From Streptomyces griseus subsp. griseus (GTDB taxonomy: Bacteria; Actinomycetota; Actinomycetes; Streptomycetales; Streptomycetaceae), in contig NZ_JOJE01000056.1 of assembly GCF_000720255.1 (NCBI RefSeq), positions 9,534-73,533 on the forward strand: a stretch of 64,000 bases of DNA, read 5' to 3'. The notes beneath the pieces were generated by a model that did no database searches, had not been told where the DNA came from, and saw only the letters and a program-made list of their open reading frames with translations. The position numbers were made by a program, and so were the translations under genes. Of the stretch, positions 55,180 through 63,519 are shown piece after piece; the first letter of the stretch is position 1; every line of letters begins with the position of its first letter.

Positions 55180-56136
55180 TCAGGCCGCTTCCCACAAGCC
55201 TGCATCCAAAATGCGAGCCGCCTTCGTGATGCTCCCGGGCATCAAATGCCGGTAGTGCGATACGTCTCCTCGATGGACTTGTGACCCGCTCGGGCCGCGC
55301 AGGAGATAGCCATCCTGCGTGACGCCGTGCTTCTTCTCAAACCGCTCCATCGCTTCCCGCACGGAGCGCGGTAGCGGGACCTCCCGGTACTCCCCCGCCT
55401 TGCGGTGCTTCAACTTCGCCGGCTTGTGCGTGTTGGAATGGATCTGCTCATGTACTCGGTAGACGTCGTCCGCGACGACGTCGTTGATGTTCACTGCCCG
55501 GGCTTCCCCGTTCCGCAAGCCGCAGCCGACCATCATGACGATCTCAAGGGCGAGGTACTCGTCAACGGTCGTCAGTGCCTTCTTCACGTAGGCGAGGGTC
55601 GGGATGGCCACCTTCTGGCGGACGTATTCCGGTTCCTGAACCCCCTTCACAGGGTCGTCCGCCATGGCGCCCTTGCCGTAGGCGTCCCGCAGGATGGCCT
55701 TCAGGGTGCGGAAGATGTTCACCTGGTTTCCGCGGCCCACCCCGTCGGCCTCCAACTCGTCCAGGAAACGCTCGACCACGATCGGCGTGACGGAGTTCGT
55801 TTTTCTTGATCCAAGACGGGGGATGATGTGCACGTCGATGGAGCTGTCGACGTGCCAGCCCGTGGAGTACTCCGTCATCCTCCGCTGCCGTGGCCGCCAC
55901 TGCTTCGCGTATTCCGCGACCGTCTGCTGACCGAGTTCCCGGCGGGCCTCGGCAACGGACGGCGCCGTCTTCTTTTTCTCCGCGTAGATCTGCGTGAGAC
56001 GCTCGATCGCGTCGTCCTGCGTGTCGTAGCCGGCTTCTTCACGTTGCTCGCCGAGAGCGTCCCGGAACCGAATCGTGTACGGGTGCGGGCAACGGGTCGG
56101 CCTGGAACAACCGCACTCCTTGAAGAACGACCCCAT
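55180..56136 (-). pseudogene. Tyrosine recombinase/integrase with deleted catalytic region
   Basis: 318 residues are open. N-terminal CGCSRPTRCPHPYTIRFRD, a SAM-like core-binding domain (about 60-165), and the catalytic domain up to Arg208 in GCGLRNGEARAVN. After YLLRGPSG (about 283) the expected HxLRH and following helices are missing. A GHKSIEETYRT piece survives in another frame (55254-55287), and the main frame resumes with YRHLMPGSITKAARIL. So a deletion of roughly 50-60 residues plus a one-base loss removed His, the second Arg and the normal context of the Tyr. Inactive on present sequence. Its ATG lies 14 bp from the attR-like core. Confidence 0.8.
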
Positions 56137-56150
56137 CCCACGAGCAAGTA

Positions 56151-56410
56151 GAACATGGTACGCAGCATGGAGAAGCTCCCGAGGGTGTCTGCTCCCTGCC
56201 CGCTTTGTGCAGGTCAGGGGCCGCCCACACTGTACATCGACACGCCTTCGACTCGAAGACTTTCAGGAACATCGTGCGTTTCTGTGCCCCGGCTTCCCGC
56301 CTTCGTATATCTGCGCCATCCAGGCCGTCGCGAACCAACGACCAGGCCCATACACAAAGAACAGTACGGAACTGATGCCGAGTGGATGCCGACTTACCTG
56401 ACGCCTCATC
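56151..56410. repeat. Right copy of the panD-leader direct repeat (attR-like)
   Basis: Starts with GAACATGGTACGCAGCATG, which encodes MLRTMF on the - strand with a GGGAG ribosome binding site, then runs through a sequence about 80% identical to 23614-23870. The panD frame turns into unrelated codons (YLLVGWG) after Phe6. Interpreted as the original chromosomal panD leader displaced by integration. Confidence 0.8.
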
Positions 56411-56964
56411 AGACAGGTACGGGATGGTTGGCCTTTGACCCGCTCGGAGGCGATTCGATCCCAGCTCGCAGGCGCATGCGAGGTTCTTATGAGGCCCCGG
56501 TGCGTCCCACAACGCATCCGCCCCTGTTCGGGTGCGGCAGGCCGCTGTTGCGGTGGTGGAGCGGCTACCGAGGAGGGCATCCTGCTTCCTCGCCTCCACG
56601 CTACTCCTGCCGGCGTCAGGCGCGGTCGCTCAGCGCGGCGGTCATGAGCGGTTCGGCCGCCTCCTCGGTGGTGTCGGGCAGCACGACCAGCAGCCCAGCG
56701 GCCGTGGCCGGGGCGAGCAGGACCCGGCGTGCGACATGCCCTCCTTACATCCACCGGACTCCCGGGCGCCCCCGTCCGATGGGGAGCGGACGGCACCGCC
56801 GTACCCGTCCCGGCGTTCTCGGCCATTTCGGTCCGCAAGGGGGGCGCTGCCCCGGGAGTACGGTTGAAGACACCGAGGGCATGTCGCGCGCCGACACCGG
56901 TGCCGCTCTCGGCGACCGACGACGTCGGGCCGGATCCGCCCGTGCCCGGGGCAGGGCGTGCCTC
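56411..56964. other. 550-bp region with a possible short remnant
   Basis: A - strand frame ending near 56623 reads VARRVLLAPATAAGLLVVLP and DTTEEAAEPLMTAALSDRA, protein-like but without a start (a stop lies just before). No other gene is supported. Confidence 0.35.
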
Positions 56965-57642
56965 ATGACCGTGAACGTGCCGGTTTCGCCGACGACCACA
57001 GAACTCCTTGAGCGGCCCGTCGGCCCGGACCGGCGCGGTACGTCGAAGCCCGTCCCGGCGAGGCCGGAACGCGGCTCCTCGCCCCGAGAGGGGCAACGTG
57101 TCCGTGCGCTGACCCGGCGTCAGATCGAGGACCATCTGCAAGAACTGGGCGATCTGTACGCGGAGACGTCCGGCGGCGGCCCCTGGGCGTGGAACCAAGC
57201 CCGCGGCGCCTTCCTGCGCCGGCTGGCGGCCGACGTACGGCGACCGGGATTCGAGTTGTTGATCGCGGAGACCACTGCGCTGACCGGATGCGCCTACGGT
57301 TTCCCCGTTCGCGGCGACGGTCCCTGGTGGGAGGGCTTCGACGGATACCTTCCAGGGCGGCTGCTCCGTCTCGCCACTGCCGGACGCCTCTTCGTGATCT
57401 CCGGGATCCACGTTCCGTCCCGCGTACGCAAGCAGAACCAGGACCGTGCCTGGAACCTCGCTCGGCGCCTGCAGAAACGGCTGCTCACCGACCACGGTGC
57501 CGCCGTCGCCGTCACGCTGGTGAACCGCTTTGACCACAGGACCGCCCAGGCGCTGCGGTCCTGGGGGTGGCGGTACATCGAAGGCGACACACCTCGGACG
57601 GCCCCGCTCGGCCCGTTCCGCGTCCTGGTCCTCGAGACCTGA
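56965..57642 (+). CDS. GNAT-like hypothetical protein
   Basis: 225 aa. After a disordered N-terminus (about 1-50) comes a GNAT-like fold: an N-terminal helix pair (RRQIEDHLQELGDLYAETSG), LLIAETTALTGCAYGFPVRG, LFVISGIHVPSRVRKQNQDRAWNLARRLQKRLL (acetyl-CoA region, but with QNQDRA in place of the usual RGRGIG), VAVTLVNRFDHRTAQALRSWGWRYIEG. The changed pyrophosphate loop makes acetyltransferase activity uncertain. The ATG has only a weak ribosome binding site. Confidence 0.75.
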   Translation: MTVNVPVSPTTTELLERPVGPDRRGTSKPVPARPERGSSPREGQRVRALTRRQIEDHLQELGDLYAETSGGGPWAWNQARGAFLRRLAADVRRPGFELLIAETTALTGCAYGFPVRGDGPWWEGFDGYLPGRLLRLATAGRLFVISGIHVPSRVRKQNQDRAWNLARRLQKRLLTDHGAAVAVTLVNRFDHRTAQALRSWGWRYIEGDTPRTAPLGPFRVLVLET

Positions 57643-57674
57643 GCACCTGAGCACCACGTCCCGCATCATGGCGA

Positions 57675-59411
57675 TCACGGGGACGGCAGGCGCAGGGCGA
57701 GGAGGGCAACGTCGTCGGTGCTGCCGGGCGGCATGCGTGCGGGCAGTCGGTCGCACAGCGTGTCCAGCGGTTCGTGGGCGAGAGCGAGGGCCTGGCGGCG
57801 CAGACGAGCGAGGCCGGTGTCCAGGTCGCTGCCGGGGATTTCGATCAGGCCGTCGGTGTAGAGCAAAAGAGTGGAACCCGGTGGAAGGGACTGCGCGGCG
57901 CTCGGCCGGCTGCCGCCGGTCCCCGGAGGGGCGCCGAGGAGGAGTCCCTGTCCCGCTTCGAGGTACTGCGCCTGCCCGTCCTGGGTCAGCAGGAGGGGCG
58001 GCGGATGCCCCGCGCTGGTCCACCGCAGCGTCCATGGGCCAGTGTGCGGGCTGCCTTCGAGGAGGGCGAGGACGAGGGTGGCCATGGGGACGGTGGTGAT
58101 GGCGGGCATGGCGTCGTCGAGGCGGTCGACGACGGCGCCGGGCGTGCCGGTGTGGTCCCAGGCCAGTGAGCGCAGGATGCCGTGCAGTTGCGCCATGCCG
58201 GCCGCCGCGGTCAGGTCGTGGCCCACGACGTCGCCGATGACCAGCGCGAGCGTGCCGTCCTTCCGCTCGAACGCGTCGTACCAGTCGCCGCCGACCTGGG
58301 AGCCGGCCGGGGCGGGCTGGTAGCGGGCGGCCAGCCGCAGGCGGCCGGGCTGGGGCAGCGGGGCGAGGAGGTTGCGCTGCATGGCCTCGGCGACGGCGCG
58401 CTGGCGGCCGAAGCGGCGGGCGTTGTCGATGACCAGGCCGACCCGACGGCCGATGTCGCTCACAACCTTCAGGTCCTCGGTGTCGAAGGGGTGCGCCGGG
58501 TCGGTGCGCACCAGCGTCAGGGCGCCGGTGATCTGCCGCTGAGAGCCCAGCGGCACCGTGAGGGCGGACGTCGCGCCCGCGGCCCGCAGGAAGCCGCTGT
58601 GTACGGCGGCCAGGGGAGAGTCGGGCGGTGCGGCCGTCTCCGCCTGATCCTGCAGGACGGGATCACCGCCGTTCAGCACCCGGACCAGAGGGGAGCGGGC
58701 CCACTCCCCGGCCTCGGGTAGGTTTTCGCGCCAGTCCTCCTGTGCGGCGTCCCGGCCTTCGGGACCCGTCACCGCCACACGGTGGACCTGTCCGGCACCG
58801 ACCCGGAGGTCCACCGCCGCCCAGTCGGCGAGGCGGGGAACCAGCAGGCGGCCCAGCCGGGCGAGGGCCTCATCGGTCTCCAGCGTCTGACCGAGCACGT
58901 CGGTGATCTCCGCGACCAGCGTCAGCCGCTCGGTGAGGTCCTCCAGAGCACGTGTATAGGCCGCACGCTCCCGACGCGCGCTGCGGTCGCCGGCGGCATC
59001 GGTGAGCAGCACGGCCATGCCCGTGAAGACGCCGTCGTCCGTCAGGGGAGAAGCGGACCAGGAGATCGCGATCAGGCGACCGTCACCGCGCAGACAGATG
59101 TCACCCTCCCCCGGCGCCTCGGCCCTCTCGGTCACGGCCCGCAGCAGCGGGCACTGCTCCCGGGGGATCCTGCCGCCGTGCGCATCCCGGTGCAGCAGGT
59201 CGTGTGCGTCCTCCCCGCGCATCGCCGCGGCGGCGCGGCCCAGCAGCCGCTCGGCGGCCGGGTTGACCTCGAGAATCCGTCCGGCGGGGTCCACCACGAC
59301 CAGGGCCGTGCCCAGCTGCCCGACGACCTGCTGCCAGAAACCCGGCTCGGCCGCCGACCACCACTGCCTCTCATCTCCCACACCCTCCACCACGCCGCCC
59401 CCTCCAGTCAT
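57675..59411 (-). CDS. PAS-GAF-SpoIIE/PP2C phosphatase
   Basis: 578 aa: PAS domain (about 20-130, VVVDPAGRILEVNPAAERLLG), GAF domain (about 165-335, TSALTVPLGSQRQITGALTLVR), and SpoIIE/PP2C phosphatase (about 350-575, with VGGDWYDAF and GDVVGHDLTAAA and a final STDDVALLALRL). It lacks the HATPase domain of the protein at 88-2178. Probable regulator of an anti-sigma antagonist, input unknown. ATG at 59411 with GAGGG six bases upstream. Ends 32 bp from the convergent GNAT-like gene. Confidence 0.92.
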   Translation of the reverse strand: MTGGGGVVEGVGDERQWWSAAEPGFWQQVVGQLGTALVVVDPAGRILEVNPAAERLLGRAAAAMRGEDAHDLLHRDAHGGRIPREQCPLLRAVTERAEAPGEGDICLRGDGRLIAISWSASPLTDDGVFTGMAVLLTDAAGDRSARRERAAYTRALEDLTERLTLVAEITDVLGQTLETDEALARLGRLLVPRLADWAAVDLRVGAGQVHRVAVTGPEGRDAAQEDWRENLPEAGEWARSPLVRVLNGGDPVLQDQAETAAPPDSPLAAVHSGFLRAAGATSALTVPLGSQRQITGALTLVRTDPAHPFDTEDLKVVSDIGRRVGLVIDNARRFGRQRAVAEAMQRNLLAPLPQPGRLRLAARYQPAPAGSQVGGDWYDAFERKDGTLALVIGDVVGHDLTAAAGMAQLHGILRSLAWDHTGTPGAVVDRLDDAMPAITTVPMATLVLALLEGSPHTGPWTLRWTSAGHPPPLLLTQDGQAQYLEAGQGLLLGAPPGTGGSRPSAAQSLPPGSTLLLYTDGLIEIPGSDLDTGLARLRRQALALAHEPLDTLCDRLPARMPPGSTDDVALLALRLPSP

Positions 59412-59884
59412 GGAAACCCTCGCCGAAGAGCGCGGGCGCATCGGCAGACCGACACACCAGTGGATCGATGCTCCACCGACTGGCACCGGTCAGCTCGGCG
59501 TCCTTGTCCACTGCCCATGGTGCACGACGGGTACGGATAGTGGTCGTCGCCGAGCCGGTCGGCGGCGTACGGCCGCCTTCGGCGTGGGCGGTGCCGGTCC
59601 GGGCGCGGCGGCGCCCGGACCTGGCAGGAAGGCCATGCATTCCCTCGGCGCGAAGGTGGCCCAGATGGATGCTCTGACGGTTCCTCACGAAAGGATGAGC
59701 TCACCGCCCTGTTTCCCAGGTCCCTCGTGCTTGAAAACTGTGCGGCCCCTGAGAACGGGGCCCCGGCCCCCGCCGCCGGTCAACGCCCGGTGCCGGCCCG
59801 TCTCAACGCGATGCCGCTTCGGAACACACGCGGTTGTGACACAGAGGGAGTACGGAGCGCGGTCGCGGGTCATCGGCGGGCCCG
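59412..59884. other. 470-bp intergenic region
   Basis: Upstream of the phosphatase gene. No gene recognised. Frames on either strand are of low-complexity Arg/Pro/Ala composition typical of antisense or noncoding high-GC DNA. Confidence 0.4.
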
Positions 59885-60240
59885 TTCCGCACTCACGGCG
59901 GCCATCAGCCGGCGGCCAAAGGGGCGCCGGTCTCCGGGGGGCGACCAGGAGGTCACGGCGGCCCGCGGTGCGGGACAGCAGCAGGACCGCGTGCGGATCC
60001 AGCTCCGAGGTAACCAACCGACTCTCCCCACATGGCCGTTGACGAAGAGGAACTGCCAGTGGCGGGGGTTGAACGCCAGACGGGTGATCCGTCCCCACAG
60101 CGGATCCAGCACGCCCGCCAGAGTGGAGAGCTCGCTCGACAGGTCACGTGAACGAGGCCACGAGGCACCATCAAACGCGCTGAGCCCGTTGGAAGGGCTG
60201 CCGGATTTCAGCGCGAGACGCGCGGTCGGGGCCCTGAAAG
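59885..60240 (-). pseudogene. DUF5994 gene with a frameshift
   Basis: The - strand reads AFDGASWPRSRDLSSELSTL, VLDPLWGRITRLAFNPRHW, VNGHVGRVGWL, then after a one-base shift near 60013 TSELDPHAVLLLSRTAGRRDLLVAP. This is the DUF5994 pattern (DGAWWPRSRDLxxEL ... HDLLVVPP), seen intact at 60867-61379. One frameshift; start unclear. Confidence 0.65.
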
Positions 60241-60439
60241 GAATGGCCCGTAGCGGGGGATGAGAGGATACGGTCGCAGGCATCGCGCAAACCTGTATCC
60301 GGAGCCTTGCCTGAGCACGGGCGCCCGGTGTCGTCACTCACCGGGAACGACACCGGCATCGGGGCCGGTGCGCGAAGTGCTCCCGATGACTTCACGCTAC
60401 TCCCCGATCGGTCCGGACGGACCGTTCCGCGGCCCCAGC

Positions 60440-60691
60440 TCACTCCGGCCGACGGCCGTCCTCCACAGACCGGCTGGTCTCCAGCCACGACCGTGCGGGT
60501 TCTGCCACCCGGGCCGTGTCCACGGTGAGGTCGAGACGGGTTCCTCCGTCGGCGCCCGCGGGATAGCTGCGCTGCTCGGTGGCGGCGAAGCAACAGCGCA
60601 GAGCCTCCGCGACCCGACGGGCGGCCTCGGGGGAGGCGGCGACGATGCGGACCTCGGCATGCCCGTCCGAGAGTGCTTCAGTGGACTCCAT
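60440..60691 (-). CDS. Small conserved hypothetical protein, 83 aa
   Basis: Reads VRIVAASPEAARRVAEALRCCF, YPAGADGGTRLDLTVDTA and ARSWLETSR: one alpha/beta unit like short streptomycete proteins seen near DUF5994 genes. No catalytic motif. ATG at 60691 with GAGG upstream. Function unknown. Confidence 0.7.
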   Translation of the reverse strand: MESTEALSDGHAEVRIVAASPEAARRVAEALRCCFAATEQRSYPAGADGGTRLDLTVDTARVAEPARSWLETSRSVEDGRRPE

Positions 60692-60866
60692 GGCGACCTC
60701 GAAGTTCGATGTCCCGGTATGAGACGCGCCGGATCTCTCACCCTACTCCGGCGTGTCCCGCAGCCCCTCGGGTGCCCGGTGGACTCCCCGGTGGCCGCCG
60801 GCCGGGAGTACCCGTGAAACCAGGAAGCCACTCGGTTCCCTCATGCCCGGTAGGCAGGCAAGTGCC

Positions 60867-61379
60867 ATGTCCGACTCCGGCTCCCCGCGTGTGACCAGGC
60901 TCATGCCGGACGCCGTCCACCAGGCCGTGCGCCCCGGGACGGCTGTCGTACGGCTGGAGACGACACACGACCGGCAGGGAGTACACGACGGGGCATGGTG
61001 GCCGCGTTCCCGCAACATCGCAGCCGAGCTTCCCGGCCTGATCACCGCACTGACCGAGCACCTCGGGCCCGTCACACGCGTCGGCCTGGACGCCGACGCC
61101 TGGGAAGAACTGCCCACCCGGATGACCATCGACGAACATGTCGTCCGCATCGACCCCTCTCCGGTAGGCGACGACACCGTCCTCATCACCCGGGGCGAGC
61201 ACGATCTCTTCTCCCTCCTCGTGGTCCCCCCGCACGCGACGCGCGATGCCGCGCGTGCGGCCATGGCCGAGGCCGTGCGCGCCGACAGCCTGACACAGGC
61301 CGAACAGATTCTCCTCGACACCGGCACCGACCGGGCCAACCCGCGCACCATGGAAGGCCCCCGGGCCCGCCGCGAATAG
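60867..61379 (+). CDS. DUF5994 family protein
   Basis: 170 aa. Contains GAWWPRSRNIAAELPGL, LGPVTRVGLDADAWEELPTRM, VRIDPSPVGDDTVLITRGEHDLFSLLVVPP, and a C-terminal helix with AARAAMAEAVRAD, the full DUF5994 pattern. Common in Streptomyces, unknown role. ATG at 60867 preferred; ATG 60903 possible. A decayed relative lies 0.6 kb upstream on the opposite strand. Confidence 0.8.
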   Translation: MSDSGSPRVTRLMPDAVHQAVRPGTAVVRLETTHDRQGVHDGAWWPRSRNIAAELPGLITALTEHLGPVTRVGLDADAWEELPTRMTIDEHVVRIDPSPVGDDTVLITRGEHDLFSLLVVPPHATRDAARAAMAEAVRADSLTQAEQILLDTGTDRANPRTMEGPRARRE

Positions 61380-61509
61380 CCCGCGCAGGCTTCGGCTGCC
61401 AGCTGCGGAGGTCCTCGGACCGGACCATCGTGGGCGCCGGGATGGCGTCGGAGTGGAAGGCACCCGACATGGCAAGGTCCGACAGGCGCGGGTGACGGGC
61501 GCGGGCTAC

Positions 61510-61690
61510 GACCGGGACATCTCGAAGGCGAAGTCGACAGAGGTGTTCCAGCGTTCCGCCAGGACGCCCTTGACCTGCCCGGCCAGGACACGGCTGGCCA
61601 CCGCGTCTCCAGTTGGCTGTTCTCGACGTGCGACTGTTCCTGGGTGCGCTGCTGGAGGATCGAGATGGTGGCCACGTCCACCGCCGTCTC
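61510..61690 (-). pseudogene. GAF-ANTAR regulator fragment
   Basis: Reads VDVATISILQQRTQEQSHVENSQLE and, in a shifted frame, ASRVLAGQVKGVLAERWNTSVDFAF: the linker helix and start of an ANTAR RNA-binding domain (usually SRVVIEQAKGVLAE). Truncated on both sides. Confidence 0.6.
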
Positions 61691-61734
61691 GCCCGCGCCG
61701 ACGAGGCCGTCGCCGCCAGCTGGCGGTCAGGCCG

Positions 61735-61905
61735 TAGGTCCGCAGAGCGGTTCCCCGGTGAAGACCTCGTGGCGTTCGGCGGGTTGGAGAGCAGCCGTCA
61801 ACTCCCGTGCGGTGGAGATGACTTCGGCGTAGGTGGCGGCCAGCCGGCAGACGGGCCAGTCGGAGCCGAACATCAGCCGCCGCAGTCCGAAGGCGTCCCG
61901 TGCGG
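61735..61905 (-). pseudogene. C-terminal fragment of a lactonase-type amidohydrolase
   Basis: Reads DAFGLRRLMFGSDWPVCRLA and TYAEVISTARELTAALQPAE, then in a shifted frame GTALRTYGL. It matches the C-terminus of the lactonase at 3711-4550 (LMFGSDWPVC) and is thus a relic of a second fuconolactonase-like gene. Confidence 0.65.
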
Positions 61906-61909
61906 CGCA

Positions 61910-62129
61910 GCTGGTCCACCGGGACATCTCCACCGTCGCGGACACCTCCGAAGGGACCGTCGTCCTCACGCACGCCTGGTGGAGCGTCCAAGGCCCCGCC
62001 GAAGATCCCACCTCCGACGACCATGAGGGCCTGCGCGCCTCCCGCAGCAAGATCCTCGCCCTCAAGCCCGCCCTGGTCGTCCCAGGCCACGGAGACCCCT
62101 TCATCCCCGACGAGAACACCCCCATCTGA
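61910..62129 (+). pseudogene. Metallo-beta-lactamase-fold C-terminal fragment
   Basis: Reads VADTSEGTVVLTHAWWS, then LRASRSKILALKPALVVPGHGDPFIPDENTPI; the PGHG motif and final strand fit the end of an MBL-fold hydrolase. No N-terminus with HxHxDH. Confidence 0.6.
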
Positions 62130-62939
62130 CCCGCAGAGGCCCCGAGACCGGCTTGGTCGCCGTCGCCGTCCGGTGCTTGCTCGCGGTACGCCGCCTGGAT
62201 CTGGCCCCGATGACGGACGATCACTCCAGGCCCGACGGCCCCGGATGTGCTGCCTGAACGGCGCTGCGCGACGGAGCCGGCAACGCGGCCAGCACCTGCA
62301 TTTTCCGCAGCCCGTTGCCGAGGAAGCCATGCGGCCCGGCGGCGCGACCGCCGCCGGAACATGACAAACTCGCCGTGGCCACATATGCGTTGGGCGTCCG
62401 GACGCTGAACGCGCCCGTCGGCCGGCCAGTCTCACCTGTCAGTAATGACGTGATGCAGGTCACACGCCGTTTCCGATATTGTCGCCGCGCCGCGAGTCCG
62501 TCCCCCGGGAGCAGACACCGGTGGGGACGCGTCACCACGGCGCCAGGGGTCTGCCGCTGCGCCCCCACGGGCGACCACCGCGCCCTCACAGACGGGCGGC
62601 GCGTAGCGGCGGTTCTGGTGCCGCCCGCACCCGACCGTCCAGAGGTGCCCCACAAGGGCCCAGTCCTTCCATTCACCCGACGTATCGAGCTTTCCACGTT
62701 TTGCACCCTGCCGCTTGATCCTGCTGTTCGAGTGCCCCATCAGCCGTGATCGCGAAGTTTCTGTCGATCCTCTAGACAGACTCCGCATCGGAGCCCGTTA
62801 ATAGATCCGATGTCACCCCGACGGGCCACACCGTTTAGGTGGGCTCCTTGCAGCTCGCCGTCCGAGGGTGATCACTCCGTTTGGCCCGGTTGCCAAGCCG
62901 CGGCACGGTGTCTTGCCCCGGGGAAGTCAGGAGATCACA
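62130..62939. other. 800-bp stretch without a supported gene
   Basis: No recognisable gene or repeat. Local composition drifts toward lower GC around 62700-62830 (near TCTAGACAGACTCC), as at other decayed borders in this window. Confidence 0.4.
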
Positions 62940-63134
62940 TTGTCAGAGCCGATCAGCCGCAGAAGGGGCACTCGCCGGCACGACGGTCCGCCGAGGGCGG
63001 GCTTCGCCCTACGTCTGCGCCCTCTCCCTGCAGGAGTTGCTGATGCCCGGCGCGCCGCACTGCTCGTACCGACCGCCTTCCTGAGTGTGCTCTCGCTACT
63101 CGTCACCGAATCGCGCGCGCAGGCCGCTCCGTGA
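62940..63134 (+). CDS. Possible truncated secreted peptide, 64 aa
   Basis: A TTG start with AGGAG seven bases upstream opens a frame with a basic N-region and a hydrophobic stretch ending LLVPTAFLSVLSLLVTESRAQAAP, then stop. It looks like a signal peptide whose mature protein has been lost. Alternative: coincidence. Confidence 0.35.
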   Translation: MSEPISRRRGTRRHDGPPRAGFALRLRPLPAGVADARRAALLVPTAFLSVLSLLVTESRAQAAP

Positions 63135-63519
63135 CCGGGACCGATGCATCCCGGTTCCACCTACACCGCCGACCGCACCTGGCTGCGCAGCTTCCGGCCC
63201 GCCCTACAGCGGTACCCCGTCCCGCGACCCGCCCCTCTTGAAGGCAATGCCGGCACGACGGCCCAGGGGCACCTGGCAGCGGGCGGCGCCGACCTGCACG
63301 TTCACCGCTCAGCGCCACACCGATTGAGCGACCCCACGACAGCCGGTCGCCAACCTCGGGCGGTCACCTCCCGCTTCGCATCCGCCTGGCCTGCAGGTTT
63401 CAGCGGAGCACCGTTCCACAGCCACTTCGTCATCCGCCCATACCCCGACACCCAGGCCGTCGACTGCCACCTGGGACGTCGTCACCGCAACCAATGCCAT
63501 CGATCCACAGGAGTGGGCC
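63135..63519. other. 385-bp leader region before the fucosidase gene
   Basis: No gene recognised; presumably contains the promoter of the alpha-L-fucosidase gene. Confidence 0.4.

Larger units (their letters stand above)
23614..56169. mobile_element. Probable old integrated element inserted in the 5' end of panD
   Basis: Both ends carry a direct repeat that begins in panD codons 1-6 (shared core GAACATGGTRCGCAGCATG, 18 of 19 positions fixed) and continues through the panD leader. A tyrosine integrase gene sits directly inside the right copy, as in actinomycete integrative elements and prophages. On the left the repeat reads into intact panD; on the right only MLRTMF remains before unrelated sequence. 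No replication, transfer or phage structural genes were recognised, and the integrase is broken, so this would be a fixed remnant of about 32.5 kb. The cargo is mostly metal-handling, metabolic and conflict-system genes. Interpretation, not proof. Confidence 0.6.

Noticed and set aside
56155..57642. 495-aa frame across the right repeat and the GNAT-like gene as one protein
   Set aside because: Only the part after 56965 has protein-like composition; the upstream part is the panD-leader repeat.
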